DNA of 58,997 nt from Marinilactibacillus sp042660675 (GTDB lineage Bacteria; Bacillota; Bacilli; Lactobacillales; Carnobacteriaceae_A): NCBI RefSeq assembly GCF_042660675.1, contig NZ_JBHSUL010000010.1:1-58997 (forward strand), read 5' to 3'. Shown here piece after piece: positions 7,449 to 15,002 of the stretch. Made by a program: the position numbers and the translations under genes. The number at the start of each line of letters is the position of its first letter. Positions within the stretch are counted from its first letter, which is position 1. A model generated the notes under the pieces. That model did no database searches and had not been told where the DNA came from. It saw nothing but the letters and a program-made list of their open reading frames with translations.

Positions 7449-8051
7449 ATGATTACAATTGCGTTATCTAAAGGAAGACAATTAAAAGATTTTATACAGT
7501 ACCTTGATGAAAAAGAATTAACGAGCTGGAGCTCAGCCTTGAAATCCATTTCAAGAGAACTTGTTATCGAATTGGAACAAGTGAGATTTTTACTTGTTAA
7601 AGGTGAAGATGTTCCAGTTTATGTAGAAGAAGGCGTTGCAGACCTTGGAATTACAGGAAGTGACGTTTTATTTGAACAAGACCGTCAGATTAATAACTTG
7701 ATGGACTTGCCTTTTGGATATTGTCATTTTGCAGTAGCTGCAAAAGAACCAAGAGATACGTATCCAGTAGTTGCTACAAAATATGTCAATTTTACAAAAA
7801 AATATTTTGATTCTATTATGCAACCCGTCAAAATCATTCAACTAAAAGGTTCAGTTGAACTCGCTGCTACGATTGATATGGCTGATGCAATCATGGATAT
7901 CGTACAAACAGGAACAACACTTAGAGAAAATGGTCTTTATGAACAAATTCAACTAGATGAGATTAATGCTCGTCTGATTTCAAATAAACATGCGTATTTT
8001 GCTAAAAATGATGAGATTCAGACCATAATGAATCAATTAAGGATGAACTGA
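7449..8051 (+). CDS. hisG: ATP phosphoribosyltransferase, short form
   Basis: First enzyme of histidine synthesis, joining ATP and PRPP. At 200 residues it is the short HisG that lacks the C-terminal histidine-binding domain and needs HisZ, encoded just upstream. The N-terminal IALSKGRQLKDF, VEEGVADLGITGSDVL near residue 60 and the PRPP loop DIVQTGTTLRENGL near 150-163 are present. A GGAGG-like site precedes the ATG. hisD begins two bases after its stop. Confidence 0.95.
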   Translation: MITIALSKGRQLKDFIQYLDEKELTSWSSALKSISRELVIELEQVRFLLVKGEDVPVYVEEGVADLGITGSDVLFEQDRQINNLMDLPFGYCHFAVAAKEPRDTYPVVATKYVNFTKKYFDSIMQPVKIIQLKGSVELAATIDMADAIMDIVQTGTTLRENGLYEQIQLDEINARLISNKHAYFAKNDEIQTIMNQLRMN

Positions 8052-8052
8052 T

Positions 8053-9315
8053 ATGTATACGACAAATACCTTTAAAGACATTTATGCAACAAAAAATGAT
8101 ATCGATTGGACATTACTAGAAAGCGTTCAGTCTATCATCAAAACTGTACAACAACAAGGTGATCAAGCCTTGTTTGACTATTCAAAGCAATTTGACGCTG
8201 TTGAATTAACTGACCTAGAAGTTCCATCTTCTACTTTAAAAGAAGCTTATGAATCAATCGATGCGGACCTGAGAAAGGCGCTCGAAGAGGCTAAGTCGAA
8301 TATTGAAACGTATCAAAATTCTATAAAATGGAAACAAGGCCCTTCTTCTGAATTGTATCAAAAAATCCACCCTTTAAATCGTGTAGGTATCTATGTCCCT
8401 GGAGGTACAGCTCCCCTCGTCTCTACTGTCTTAATGACAACTGTGTTGGCTAATGTCGCTGGCGTTAAGGAAACGATTATCGTAACGCCACCGCAAGCAG
8501 ATGGCATTCAAAAAGCCATACTAGCAGCCTGCTACATTGTAGAAGCGGACCATGTTTATCAAGTTGGTGGTGCTCAAGCAGTGGCTGCACTTGCTTATGG
8601 AACTGAAACGATTCAAAAAGTAGATAAAATCGTAGGACCTGGAAACCAGTTTGTCGCAATGGCTAAAAAACTGGTTTACGGAGACGTCGGAATTGATTCT
8701 ATAGCGGGCCCTAGTGAAATAGTTGTGGTCGTGGATGAATCGACTAGAGCAGATTGGGTTGCTTATGATCTACTTGCTCAAGCTGAACACGACGTTCAAG
8801 CACGAACTTTCTTGATTAGTGAATCCAAAGAAAAGATAGAAGAGATCCTTACTGAAGTCCAGAGAAAAGCACCTTTACAATCACGTGCTGCGATTATTGA
8901 AGAAAGTTTGAAACAACATCATTATTCTATCCATACAGCATCAAAAGAAGAAACGATTGAAGTCGTAAACCTAATCGCAGGTGAACATATCTCCATCCAA
9001 ACCAACGATGCTGAAAGTTACGTTGACTTGATTACAACGGCTGGTGCTATTTTTATTGGAGACCGTTCTCCTGAAGCTATCGGTGATTATGTTGCCGGAC
9101 CGAGCCATGTACTTCCTACTGGAGGAAATGCCCGTTTTTCAAATGGACTATCTGTGAATGACTTTTTACGAACGAATTCTGTTATCCACTTATCTCAAGC
9201 AACATTTGAAGAAATGGCATCTTCTGGAGTTCGCCTTGCAGAAGAAGAAGCCTTACAGGCACACCGCGATTCCCTTTATTACCGACTGGAGGATAATTCG
9301 AATGATCAGAATTGA
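8053..9315 (+). CDS. hisD: Histidinol dehydrogenase
   Basis: NAD- and zinc-dependent enzyme that oxidises histidinol to histidine in two steps; 420 residues, normal length. Family blocks are PGGTAPLVSTVLMTTV near residue 117, VGPGNQFVAMAKKLVYG near 195, GIDSIAGPSEIVVV near 213, LLAQAEHDVQA near 242 and the catalytic Glu311-His312 in AGEHISI. GPSHVLPTGGNARF closes the active site. The end overlaps hisC by 14 bases. Confidence 0.96.
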   Translation: MYTTNTFKDIYATKNDIDWTLLESVQSIIKTVQQQGDQALFDYSKQFDAVELTDLEVPSSTLKEAYESIDADLRKALEEAKSNIETYQNSIKWKQGPSSELYQKIHPLNRVGIYVPGGTAPLVSTVLMTTVLANVAGVKETIIVTPPQADGIQKAILAACYIVEADHVYQVGGAQAVAALAYGTETIQKVDKIVGPGNQFVAMAKKLVYGDVGIDSIAGPSEIVVVVDESTRADWVAYDLLAQAEHDVQARTFLISESKEKIEEILTEVQRKAPLQSRAAIIEESLKQHHYSIHTASKEETIEVVNLIAGEHISIQTNDAESYVDLITTAGAIFIGDRSPEAIGDYVAGPSHVLPTGGNARFSNGLSVNDFLRTNSVIHLSQATFEEMASSGVRLAEEEALQAHRDSLYYRLEDNSNDQN

Positions 9316-10321
9316 TAAAAATGAAAGTCCTTATAGAGCATTGACTGAAGAAGAGATTGCGAAAATCGCGATTGATACTCAGTTCAATCAGTACTCAGAA
9401 AATGAATACCAAGATCTACAACAAACCTATGCTGCATTCAATCAGCTTGATCCTGAGCTGGTTTCTTTTGCTAATGGTTCAGACGAATGGATTCAAAAAT
9501 CAATCATTGTTCTTGGAAAAGGACCCGTTTTGACTTTTGATCCTGATTTTGTCATGTATGATGTCTACGCTAAACAGTTCGGACGCGAAATCGTTAAGTT
9601 GCCTGCAAATGAAGACTTCACTTTCGATTATGAAGAAGTTTATAGACAAATCAAAACTTTACGTCCTTCTGTATTCATCTTTTCACAACCTAATAATCCC
9701 TTCGGTACATTGCACCCTGATGCGTTTATCGAAAAAGCTGCTGAACTGATGAAAGAAGTCGGTGGCTATTTCATTATAGATGAAGCTTATGGAGAATTTG
9801 TAGAAGAAGCTACTGAACCACCTGTTGGCGATCATATCATTCGCTTGCGTACCCTTTCTAAAGTTTATGGTCTAGCAGGATTACGCGTTGGTGTCGCTAC
9901 TTCTACTCGTAAAACGATGGATCTTCTAGACTCAGTCGCCCACCCTTATCCTTTAAATACTTTTTCTTTAAATGTTGCCGTACACTTATTGAATCAACCA
10001 GAAAGACTGGAAAATTTTATTGAATTGAATCGGTCTCTTTCCAGACAGCTGCACAGTATCTTTAAAGAAGAAGTTGGAGAAATCATTCCAATGTTAGAAA
10101 GCAGTACAAACTTCTTGTTCACTTATGGTGATGATGCTATGGATCTTGGAAATTACATCGTTGAAAATGGATTTCTTCCCCGGATGTATCCTGATGAGGA
10201 TTCCCCTTCTCTTAAAAAGGCTGTCCGCTATTCAATTGCAACTGAAGACCAATTAGAAGAAATTAGAAAAATTATTCAAAAATGGAGAGATGAAAAATGG
10301 CCATCAAGAAAGAACGGATAA
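9302..10321 (+). CDS. hisC: Histidinol-phosphate aminotransferase
   Basis: PLP-dependent class I/II aminotransferase making histidinol phosphate from imidazole acetol phosphate and glutamate. 339 residues from the ATG at 9302, chosen because GGAGG lies nine bases before it; an in-frame ATG at 9158 would run deep into hisD. Active-site features are SQPNNPFGT at 128-136, Asp160 in IIDEAYGEF and the PLP lysine Lys187 in RTLSKVYGLAGLRVG. Related enzymes can also act on aromatic amino acids. Overlaps hisB by 25 bases, suggesting translational coupling. Confidence 0.94.
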   Translation: MIRIDKNESPYRALTEEEIAKIAIDTQFNQYSENEYQDLQQTYAAFNQLDPELVSFANGSDEWIQKSIIVLGKGPVLTFDPDFVMYDVYAKQFGREIVKLPANEDFTFDYEEVYRQIKTLRPSVFIFSQPNNPFGTLHPDAFIEKAAELMKEVGGYFIIDEAYGEFVEEATEPPVGDHIIRLRTLSKVYGLAGLRVGVATSTRKTMDLLDSVAHPYPLNTFSLNVAVHLLNQPERLENFIELNRSLSRQLHSIFKEEVGEIIPMLESSTNFLFTYGDDAMDLGNYIVENGFLPRMYPDEDSPSLKKAVRYSIATEDQLEEIRKIIQKWRDEKWPSRKNG

Positions 10322-10878
10322 CAAAAGAAACAGCTATTCACTTATCAGTTGAACGTGGTTTGAGCGCTTCTACAATTGATACAGGTGTCGGGTTTTTAAA
10401 TCATATGCTGGACTTACTGGCGTTTCATGGTCATTTTGTCTTTGATATTAAGGTAGATGGTGACTTGGATGTCGATGATCACCACACAACGGAAGATGTT
10501 GGAATTCTACTAGGTCAAGCGATTGCTGAGCTGAATGTTGATAAATCTAGTATTCAGCGTTACGGAACGGCTTATGTCCCGATGGATGAAACACTTGCGC
10601 GTTCTGTTGTCGATGTCAGTGGCCGTCCTTTCCTTCACTTTGAAGCACAATTTTCTACTCAAACAGTTGGATCATTCGATGTTGAGCTTGTGAAAGAATT
10701 TTTCTATGCGTTATCCATCAACGCTCGTTTAACCACTCATCTAGACTTAATTCGAGGCGGCAATACGCATCATGAAATTGAAGCTTTGTTCAAAGCCTTT
10801 GCTCAAAGTCTGAGAATCGCTTTAAGCAATTCAGAAATCGATAGAATCCCTTCCTCTAAAGGAGTGATTGAAGAATGA
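10297..10878 (+). CDS. hisB: Imidazoleglycerol-phosphate dehydratase
   Basis: 193-residue monofunctional HisB, dehydrating imidazoleglycerol phosphate; no phosphatase domain is fused, which fits the separate hisK. The two repeated metal-binding motifs are HHTTEDVGI (residues about 65-73) and HHEIEALFKAFA (about 151-162), together with GFLNHMLDLLAFHG near 29. GGAGAG precedes the start inside hisC. Its stop overlaps the hisH start by four bases. Confidence 0.96.
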   Translation: MAIKKERITKETAIHLSVERGLSASTIDTGVGFLNHMLDLLAFHGHFVFDIKVDGDLDVDDHHTTEDVGILLGQAIAELNVDKSSIQRYGTAYVPMDETLARSVVDVSGRPFLHFEAQFSTQTVGSFDVELVKEFFYALSINARLTTHLDLIRGGNTHHEIEALFKAFAQSLRIALSNSEIDRIPSSKGVIEE

Positions 10879-11453
10879 TCGCCATAGTAGACTATGGGCT
10901 AGGTAATATTGCGAATCTTACCAATGCTTTAGAATATTTAGGATATGAAGTGGAAATCACGCATGACGAAGAACGACTCAAGCAAGCTGACCGCATCATT
11001 TTACCAGGTGTAGGACATTTTAAAGATGCTATGAGTAGAATTCAGCAACTCGGTCTTTTACCTGTTCTAGAAGAATTAAAAGAAACCAAACCTTTTGTGG
11101 GTATTTGCTTAGGGATGCAGTTGCTTTTTGACTCTTCTGAAGAAGGGAATGTCAATGGACTTGGCTATCTTCCTGGTGATGTTAAAAAAATTACTGGAAA
11201 CGTAACGGTTCCTCATCTAGGCTGGAATAAACTGTCTTCTGAAGTGCCCTCATTAAATGATGACGTTTATTTTATCCATTCTTTCAAAGTACACACGGAT
11301 GAAAATGTCGTTGCTACTGCAGAATACGAAGAAGACGTTGTCGCAATCGTACAAAAAGATCACATTATTGGGATTCAGTTCCATCCAGAAAAAAGTGGTG
11401 AAAAAGGACTTAAAATACTAGATCAGGCATTAAAAGGTGGGTTTATATCATGA
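10875..11453 (+). CDS. hisH: Imidazole glycerol phosphate synthase, glutaminase subunit
   Basis: Class I glutamine amidotransferase (192 residues) that supplies ammonia to HisF. The catalytic triad is visible: Cys78 in GICLGMQLLF, His170 and Glu172 in QFHPEKSG. The oxyanion-strand PGVGHF is at 44-49. Start and stop both overlap neighbours by four bases (ATGA), so hisB, hisH and hisA are probably translationally coupled. Confidence 0.96.
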   Translation: MIAIVDYGLGNIANLTNALEYLGYEVEITHDEERLKQADRIILPGVGHFKDAMSRIQQLGLLPVLEELKETKPFVGICLGMQLLFDSSEEGNVNGLGYLPGDVKKITGNVTVPHLGWNKLSSEVPSLNDDVYFIHSFKVHTDENVVATAEYEEDVVAIVQKDHIIGIQFHPEKSGEKGLKILDQALKGGFIS

Positions 11454-12157
11454 TAGAATTATGGCCGGCAATCGACTTGATCGATCAGCAAAGCGTACGG
11501 TTAACGGAAGGTAAATATGAATCAAAAGAAGTCATGAGCCGAACAGCTGAAGAAGCCATTGCTTTCTATAACCAATTCGAGCAAGTTGCACGTATTCATA
11601 TCGTTGATTTGATGGGTGCCCTTCACCAGAAGCCAGCTGAAAAAGACTTTATCACTAAACTGATGCAGACAAGTAAGGTGCCTATTGAAATTGGTGGCGG
11701 TATACGCTCAGAAGAATCGATTCAATACTATCTTGAAAATGGCGCTTCTTACATTATTGTAGGCACGCGCGGTTTAAAAGATCTTCCTTGGCTGAAGGAA
11801 ATGACCCTAAAATACCCTGGAAAAATTTATCTTGGTCTTGATGCGATGAAAGATCAAGTCGCTGTAAATGGTTGGACTGAAACGGAAGAACGTACAATTT
11901 ACGATATCGCTAAAGAAACCGCTACTTATGATTTAGGTGGTATTATCTATACAGATATTTCTAAAGACGGCAAAATGAGTGGTCCAAATATTGAATTAAC
12001 GGCTCGACTCGTTGAATTATCCCCTCATCCGATTACAGCTTCAGGCGGTATTCGAAGTCTTCAAGATATGAAAGAATTAGAAGCTGTTGGCGTCAAGGCA
12101 GCAATTGTCGGTAAAGCTGCGAACACATCTGAATTTTGGGAGGGCATTAACAGATGA
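11450..12157 (+). CDS. hisA: ProFAR isomerase
   Basis: 235-residue beta/alpha barrel isomerase that opens the ribose of ProFAR to PRFAR. Asp9 in WPAIDLID and the phosphate-binding loops EIGGGIRSEE near 81 and ASGGIRSLQD near 196 are typical; YTDISKDGKMSGPN near 163 marks the second catalytic side. Start overlaps hisH and stop overlaps hisF by four bases each. Confidence 0.95.
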   Translation: MIELWPAIDLIDQQSVRLTEGKYESKEVMSRTAEEAIAFYNQFEQVARIHIVDLMGALHQKPAEKDFITKLMQTSKVPIEIGGGIRSEESIQYYLENGASYIIVGTRGLKDLPWLKEMTLKYPGKIYLGLDAMKDQVAVNGWTETEERTIYDIAKETATYDLGGIIYTDISKDGKMSGPNIELTARLVELSPHPITASGGIRSLQDMKELEAVGVKAAIVGKAANTSEFWEGINR

Positions 12158-12918
12158 TCAAGAAACGGATTATTCCCTGTCTAGATGTTAAAGATGGTTC
12201 GGTCGTTAAAGGCATTCAGTTCAAAGGACTAAGAAAAATTGGAAATCCTGTTGATCTTGCTAAACGCTATAATGCCTTAGGTGCAGATGAATTAGTCTTT
12301 CTGGATATTTCTGCAACAGAAACGGGACATGCTTTAATGCTTGATGTTATTAGACAGACTGCTAAAGAACTGTTCATCCCTATGACGATAGGTGGCGGTA
12401 TTCAATCAGTAGAAGATATCTCTACCTTGCTTGGTGCTGGTGCGGATAAAGTGAGCTTGAACTCTTCTGCACTCAGGAATCCACAGCTAATTAAAGAAGC
12501 AAGTGAAAAATTTGGTTCTCAATGTATCTGTATTGCACTTGATGCCAAATGGGATGAAGAACAGCAAGACTGGTTTTGTTATACGCATGGTGGAAAACAG
12601 GCAACTGATACTAGAGCTCTTGATTGGGTCAAACAAGTTGAGACACTTGGAGCAGGAGAGTTGCTTGTGACAAGTATGGACTTTGACGGCATGCAACAAG
12701 GCTTTGATCATAAACTTTTACGTCTGATTCAAGAATCTGTCAATATACCCGTGATTGCATCTGGTGGAGCTGGAACAGCGGCTCACTTCTCTGAATTGTT
12801 CTCTGAAACAGATGTATCTGCTGGATTAGCGGCTTCTATCTTCCATGACGAAGACGTGTCAATTCAAGAAGTAAAAGATCTTTGCATAAAAAAAGGAGTG
12901 CCAATGAGAAATGTCTAA
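12154..12918 (+). CDS. hisF: Imidazole glycerol phosphate synthase, cyclase subunit
   Basis: 254-residue beta/alpha barrel that closes the imidazole ring with ammonia from HisH, releasing AICAR and IGP. Catalytic Asp11 (IIPCLDVKDG) and Asp130 (CIALDAKW) are present, as are the phosphate loops TIGGGIQ near 79 and VIASGGAG near 199. The end overlaps the start of hisIE by eight bases. Confidence 0.96.
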   Translation: MIKKRIIPCLDVKDGSVVKGIQFKGLRKIGNPVDLAKRYNALGADELVFLDISATETGHALMLDVIRQTAKELFIPMTIGGGIQSVEDISTLLGAGADKVSLNSSALRNPQLIKEASEKFGSQCICIALDAKWDEEQQDWFCYTHGGKQATDTRALDWVKQVETLGAGELLVTSMDFDGMQQGFDHKLLRLIQESVNIPVIASGGAGTAAHFSELFSETDVSAGLAASIFHDEDVSIQEVKDLCIKKGVPMRNV

Positions 12919-13552
12919 ATATGATGATTTAAAACCTGACTTTTCTAAAGGGCTACTGACAGTAGTCTTGCAACATTATACGAACAAAGAAGTTCGAATG
13001 GTTGGATACATGAACGAAGAGGCTTTTGAACTAACTAAGAATGAAGAAGTTGCGTGGTTTTACTCTAGATCCAAAGAAAGACTCTGGAAAAAAGGAGAGT
13101 CTAGCGGTAACGTTCAATATGTGAAAGATATGTATCTGGATTGTGATCAGGACGCTCTACTTTTAATGATTGATCCAGTTGGTCCAACTTGTCACACTGG
13201 TACAGACAGTTGCTTTAATTTGGAATCTACATTCACATTAAAAGACATCGAAGCAACCATTCAAAATCGAGCAGAAGCAACTGACACGGACTCTTATACA
13301 AATTATTTGCTTTCAAAAGGAATAGATAAAATTGCCAAGAAATTTGGAGAAGAAGCATTTGAAGTTGTCATCGGTGCTAAAAACGAGGACAAAAAAGAAG
13401 TTGCCGACGAAGCTGCGGATGTTTTGTATCACTTAGGTGTTTTGATGCATAAATCTGGTGTAAAGGTTTCCGATGTAGAAGCGGTTCTAGCTGAACGTCA
13501 TCACAAAAAGAATAATTTCAAAGGTGAACGCCAAGATATTGAAAAATGGTAA
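12911..13552 (+). CDS. hisIE: Bifunctional PR-AMP cyclohydrolase / PR-ATP pyrophosphohydrolase
   Basis: 213-residue fusion of steps 3 and 2 of the pathway. The N-terminal HisI half carries the zinc/metal motifs LDCDQDALLL near residue 75 and GPTCHTGTDSCF near 93; the C-terminal HisE half (from about 115) has KFGEEAFEVVIGA and DEAADVLYHLGVLM, the MazG-like helical carboxylate motif. It is the last gene of the operon and is followed by a terminator. Confidence 0.96.
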   Translation: MSKYDDLKPDFSKGLLTVVLQHYTNKEVRMVGYMNEEAFELTKNEEVAWFYSRSKERLWKKGESSGNVQYVKDMYLDCDQDALLLMIDPVGPTCHTGTDSCFNLESTFTLKDIEATIQNRAEATDTDSYTNYLLSKGIDKIAKKFGEEAFEVVIGAKNEDKKEVADEAADVLYHLGVLMHKSGVKVSDVEAVLAERHHKKNNFKGERQDIEKW

Positions 13553-13571
13553 TCATCCATTTTTAAAGATT

Positions 13572-13602
13572 GAGACCTTCTATTTTAGAGGGTCTCTTTT
13601 TT
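13572..13602 (+). terminator. his operon terminator
   Basis: GAGACC (13572-13577) pairs with GGTCTC (13591-13596), with an inner TTCT/AGAG extension and a TTTTTT run. Confidence 0.85.
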
Positions 13603-13695
13603 ACTTTATTTAATAAATGACTAGACACTATAAATCGTTTTCAAAATGGTTTTATCTTTACAATCTATTTTAATCACTTAATTGTATGTCTAAGG

Positions 13696-13724
13696 TTGCA
13701 TCCACTTCTTACTACCTGTATTCT
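13696..13724 (+). promoter_or_regulatory. Promoter of the leader-BASS unit
   Basis: TTGCAT (13696-13701) and TATTCT (13719-13724) are 17 bases apart, placing the start near 13731, about 50 bases before the leader peptide. The stretch 13603-13695 between the his terminator and this promoter shows nothing else. Confidence 0.5.
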
Positions 13725-13779
13725 AATAAATAACTAATAAAAAGAAATGTTTTATCTGAAAAAGGAAGTTGGAATCCTC

Positions 13780-13833
13780 ATGAACGCTCAACCAGTGAAC
13801 TCAATTATTTTAATTATTATGCTCAGGGCTTAA
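13780..13833 (+). CDS. Putative Ile/Leu-rich leader peptide
   Basis: A 17-codon frame encodes MNAQPVNSIILIIMLRA and stops at TAA. AAGGAAG lies 11 bases before the ATG. Codons 9-15 are Ile-Ile-Leu-Ile-Ile-Met-Leu, and the stop codon falls inside the first of several pairing RNA segments that end in a terminator. Short peptides with runs of regulatory amino acids at this position are the hallmark of ribosome-mediated attenuation, here of a branched-chain amino acid type. Too short to be judged by coding statistics; the call rests on codon content and layout. Confidence 0.6.
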   Translation: MNAQPVNSIILIIMLRA

Positions 13834-13905
13834 CACTGTATAAATTTTTACAGCTGTTTAGTCCTATTCATGGTTTGGTGTGAATGGGACTTAGACCTCT
13901 CATTC
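13826..13905 (+). promoter_or_regulatory. Attenuator with mutually exclusive hairpins
   Basis: Segment 1 (13825-13835, overlapping the leader stop codon) can pair with segment 2 (13855-13865) in 10 of 11 positions. Segment 2 (13860-13870) can instead pair with segment 3 (13881-13891) over 11 positions with one G-U. Segment 3 (13882-13889) can pair with segment 4 (13898-13905) over eight positions, and segment 4 is the left arm of the terminator. A ribosome waiting at the early Ile codons would leave 1:2 and 3:4 free to form (read-through); a ribosome at the stop codon would cover segment 1, giving 2:3 and the terminator. A small CTGTA/TACAG hairpin lies at 13836-13853. Pairings worked out by hand. 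Confidence 0.55.
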
Positions 13906-13932
13906 TTTTAAAGAATGAGAGGTCTTTTCTGT
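13893..13932 (+). terminator. Attenuator terminator before the BASS gene
   Basis: AGACCTCTCATTCTTT and AAAGAATGAGAGGTCT are perfect complements (13893-13925), followed by TTTTCTGTTT. It stands 70 bases before the transporter start with no gene ending before it except the leader frame. Confidence 0.85.
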
Positions 13933-14000
13933 TTCCATAGAATTTTTTAAAGATAATCCATTACTTGATCAAACATTATAGAAAGATGGAGGAATCTCAT

Positions 14001-14978
14001 ATGCTCATGTTCTTAAAGCAATTAAATCAAACCTTTACAAAGTACTTATCATGGGTCGTCATAGCAACTGCTGTGCTCGCTTTACTTTTACCTAATTTAT
14101 TTCTATGGGCAGCCGGTATCACAACGTATACCTTACAGTTCATTATGTTTACAATGGGGCTGACAATGAAACCAGCGGATTTTAGTGAAGTTCTAAGGCG
14201 GCCCTGGCAAGTCTTTTTAGTCGTCATCACCCAGTATGTCTTTATGCCTCTATCTGCCCTAGCACTTTCAACTTTGTTCGATTTACCAACTGAAATTGCC
14301 TTAGGTCTTTTATTGGTCGGTTCTGTACCTGGAGGAACATCTTCAAACGTGATTGCTTATCTAGCCAATGGAAATTTACCTTTGTCTATTAGCTCAACGT
14401 CTGTTTCTACGCTGTTATCTCCACTACTAACACCGCTTATTCTTTCATTTTATGGAGGAGCTTATCTGGATATTAACTTCTGGACGATGTTCCAATCAAT
14501 TATTCAGGTTGTCTTATTGCCTGTCCTACTTGGTTTAGTCATCAGTCACTTCCTTGGCAGACACACGGAAAAAGCTGAAAGGATTTTACCTTCTTTCTCT
14601 TCTATCGCTGTACTTTTAGTACTTGCTGGTACTGTATCTGTTAATCAACAAAACTTACTTAGCACTGGGTTAGTGATTTTCTTTATTGTTTGGCTTCACA
14701 ACTTGAGCGGATACGGAATCAGTTATCTAATTTGCAAATTATTAAAACGAGACATTCCGACCACTCGCACCATTGCCATAGAAGTCGGTCTCCAAAATAC
14801 AGGCTTGGCTGCAAATCTTGGTTTAGCACACTTCACACCCGCAACGGCACTCGCTGCCGCAGCTGGAACAATCGTGCATACATTATTTGGAACAGTATAT
14901 GCTAACCTGTGCCGAAGACGTGATCAAAAAGATTCCACCCGACACTCGATTATTCATCCTATAAAAATCCAATCATAA
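14001..14978 (+). CDS. BASS family (bile acid:sodium symporter-like) transporter
   Basis: 325-residue integral membrane protein with about nine or ten hydrophobic segments and family signatures: LQFIMFTMGLTMKPADF near residue 40, VGSVPGGTSSNVIAYLANGN near 98 and VGLQNTGLAANLGLAHF near 262. Bacterial BASS members carry organic anions; some (PanS) move ketopantoate or pantoate, plant relatives pyruvate. The substrate here is not known. GGAGG eight bases upstream decides the start at 14001 over an in-frame ATG at 13965. It follows an Ile/Leu-type attenuator and is co-transcribed with a hydroxyacid-dehydrogenase-like gene, which makes a 2-oxo or 2-hydroxy acid a reasonable guess. Confidence 0.85.
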   Translation: MLMFLKQLNQTFTKYLSWVVIATAVLALLLPNLFLWAAGITTYTLQFIMFTMGLTMKPADFSEVLRRPWQVFLVVITQYVFMPLSALALSTLFDLPTEIALGLLLVGSVPGGTSSNVIAYLANGNLPLSISSTSVSTLLSPLLTPLILSFYGGAYLDINFWTMFQSIIQVVLLPVLLGLVISHFLGRHTEKAERILPSFSSIAVLLVLAGTVSVNQQNLLSTGLVIFFIVWLHNLSGYGISYLICKLLKRDIPTTRTIAIEVGLQNTGLAANLGLAHFTPATALAAAAGTIVHTLFGTVYANLCRRRDQKDSTRHSIIHPIKIQS

Positions 14979-15002
14979 TTTAGAAGAAAGTAGTGAATTT
15001 AT

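Noticed and set aside
12487..12711. Open frames opposite hisF and many other genes
   Set aside because: They lie fully inside strong genes on the other strand, lack ribosome sites and show no recognisable protein features.
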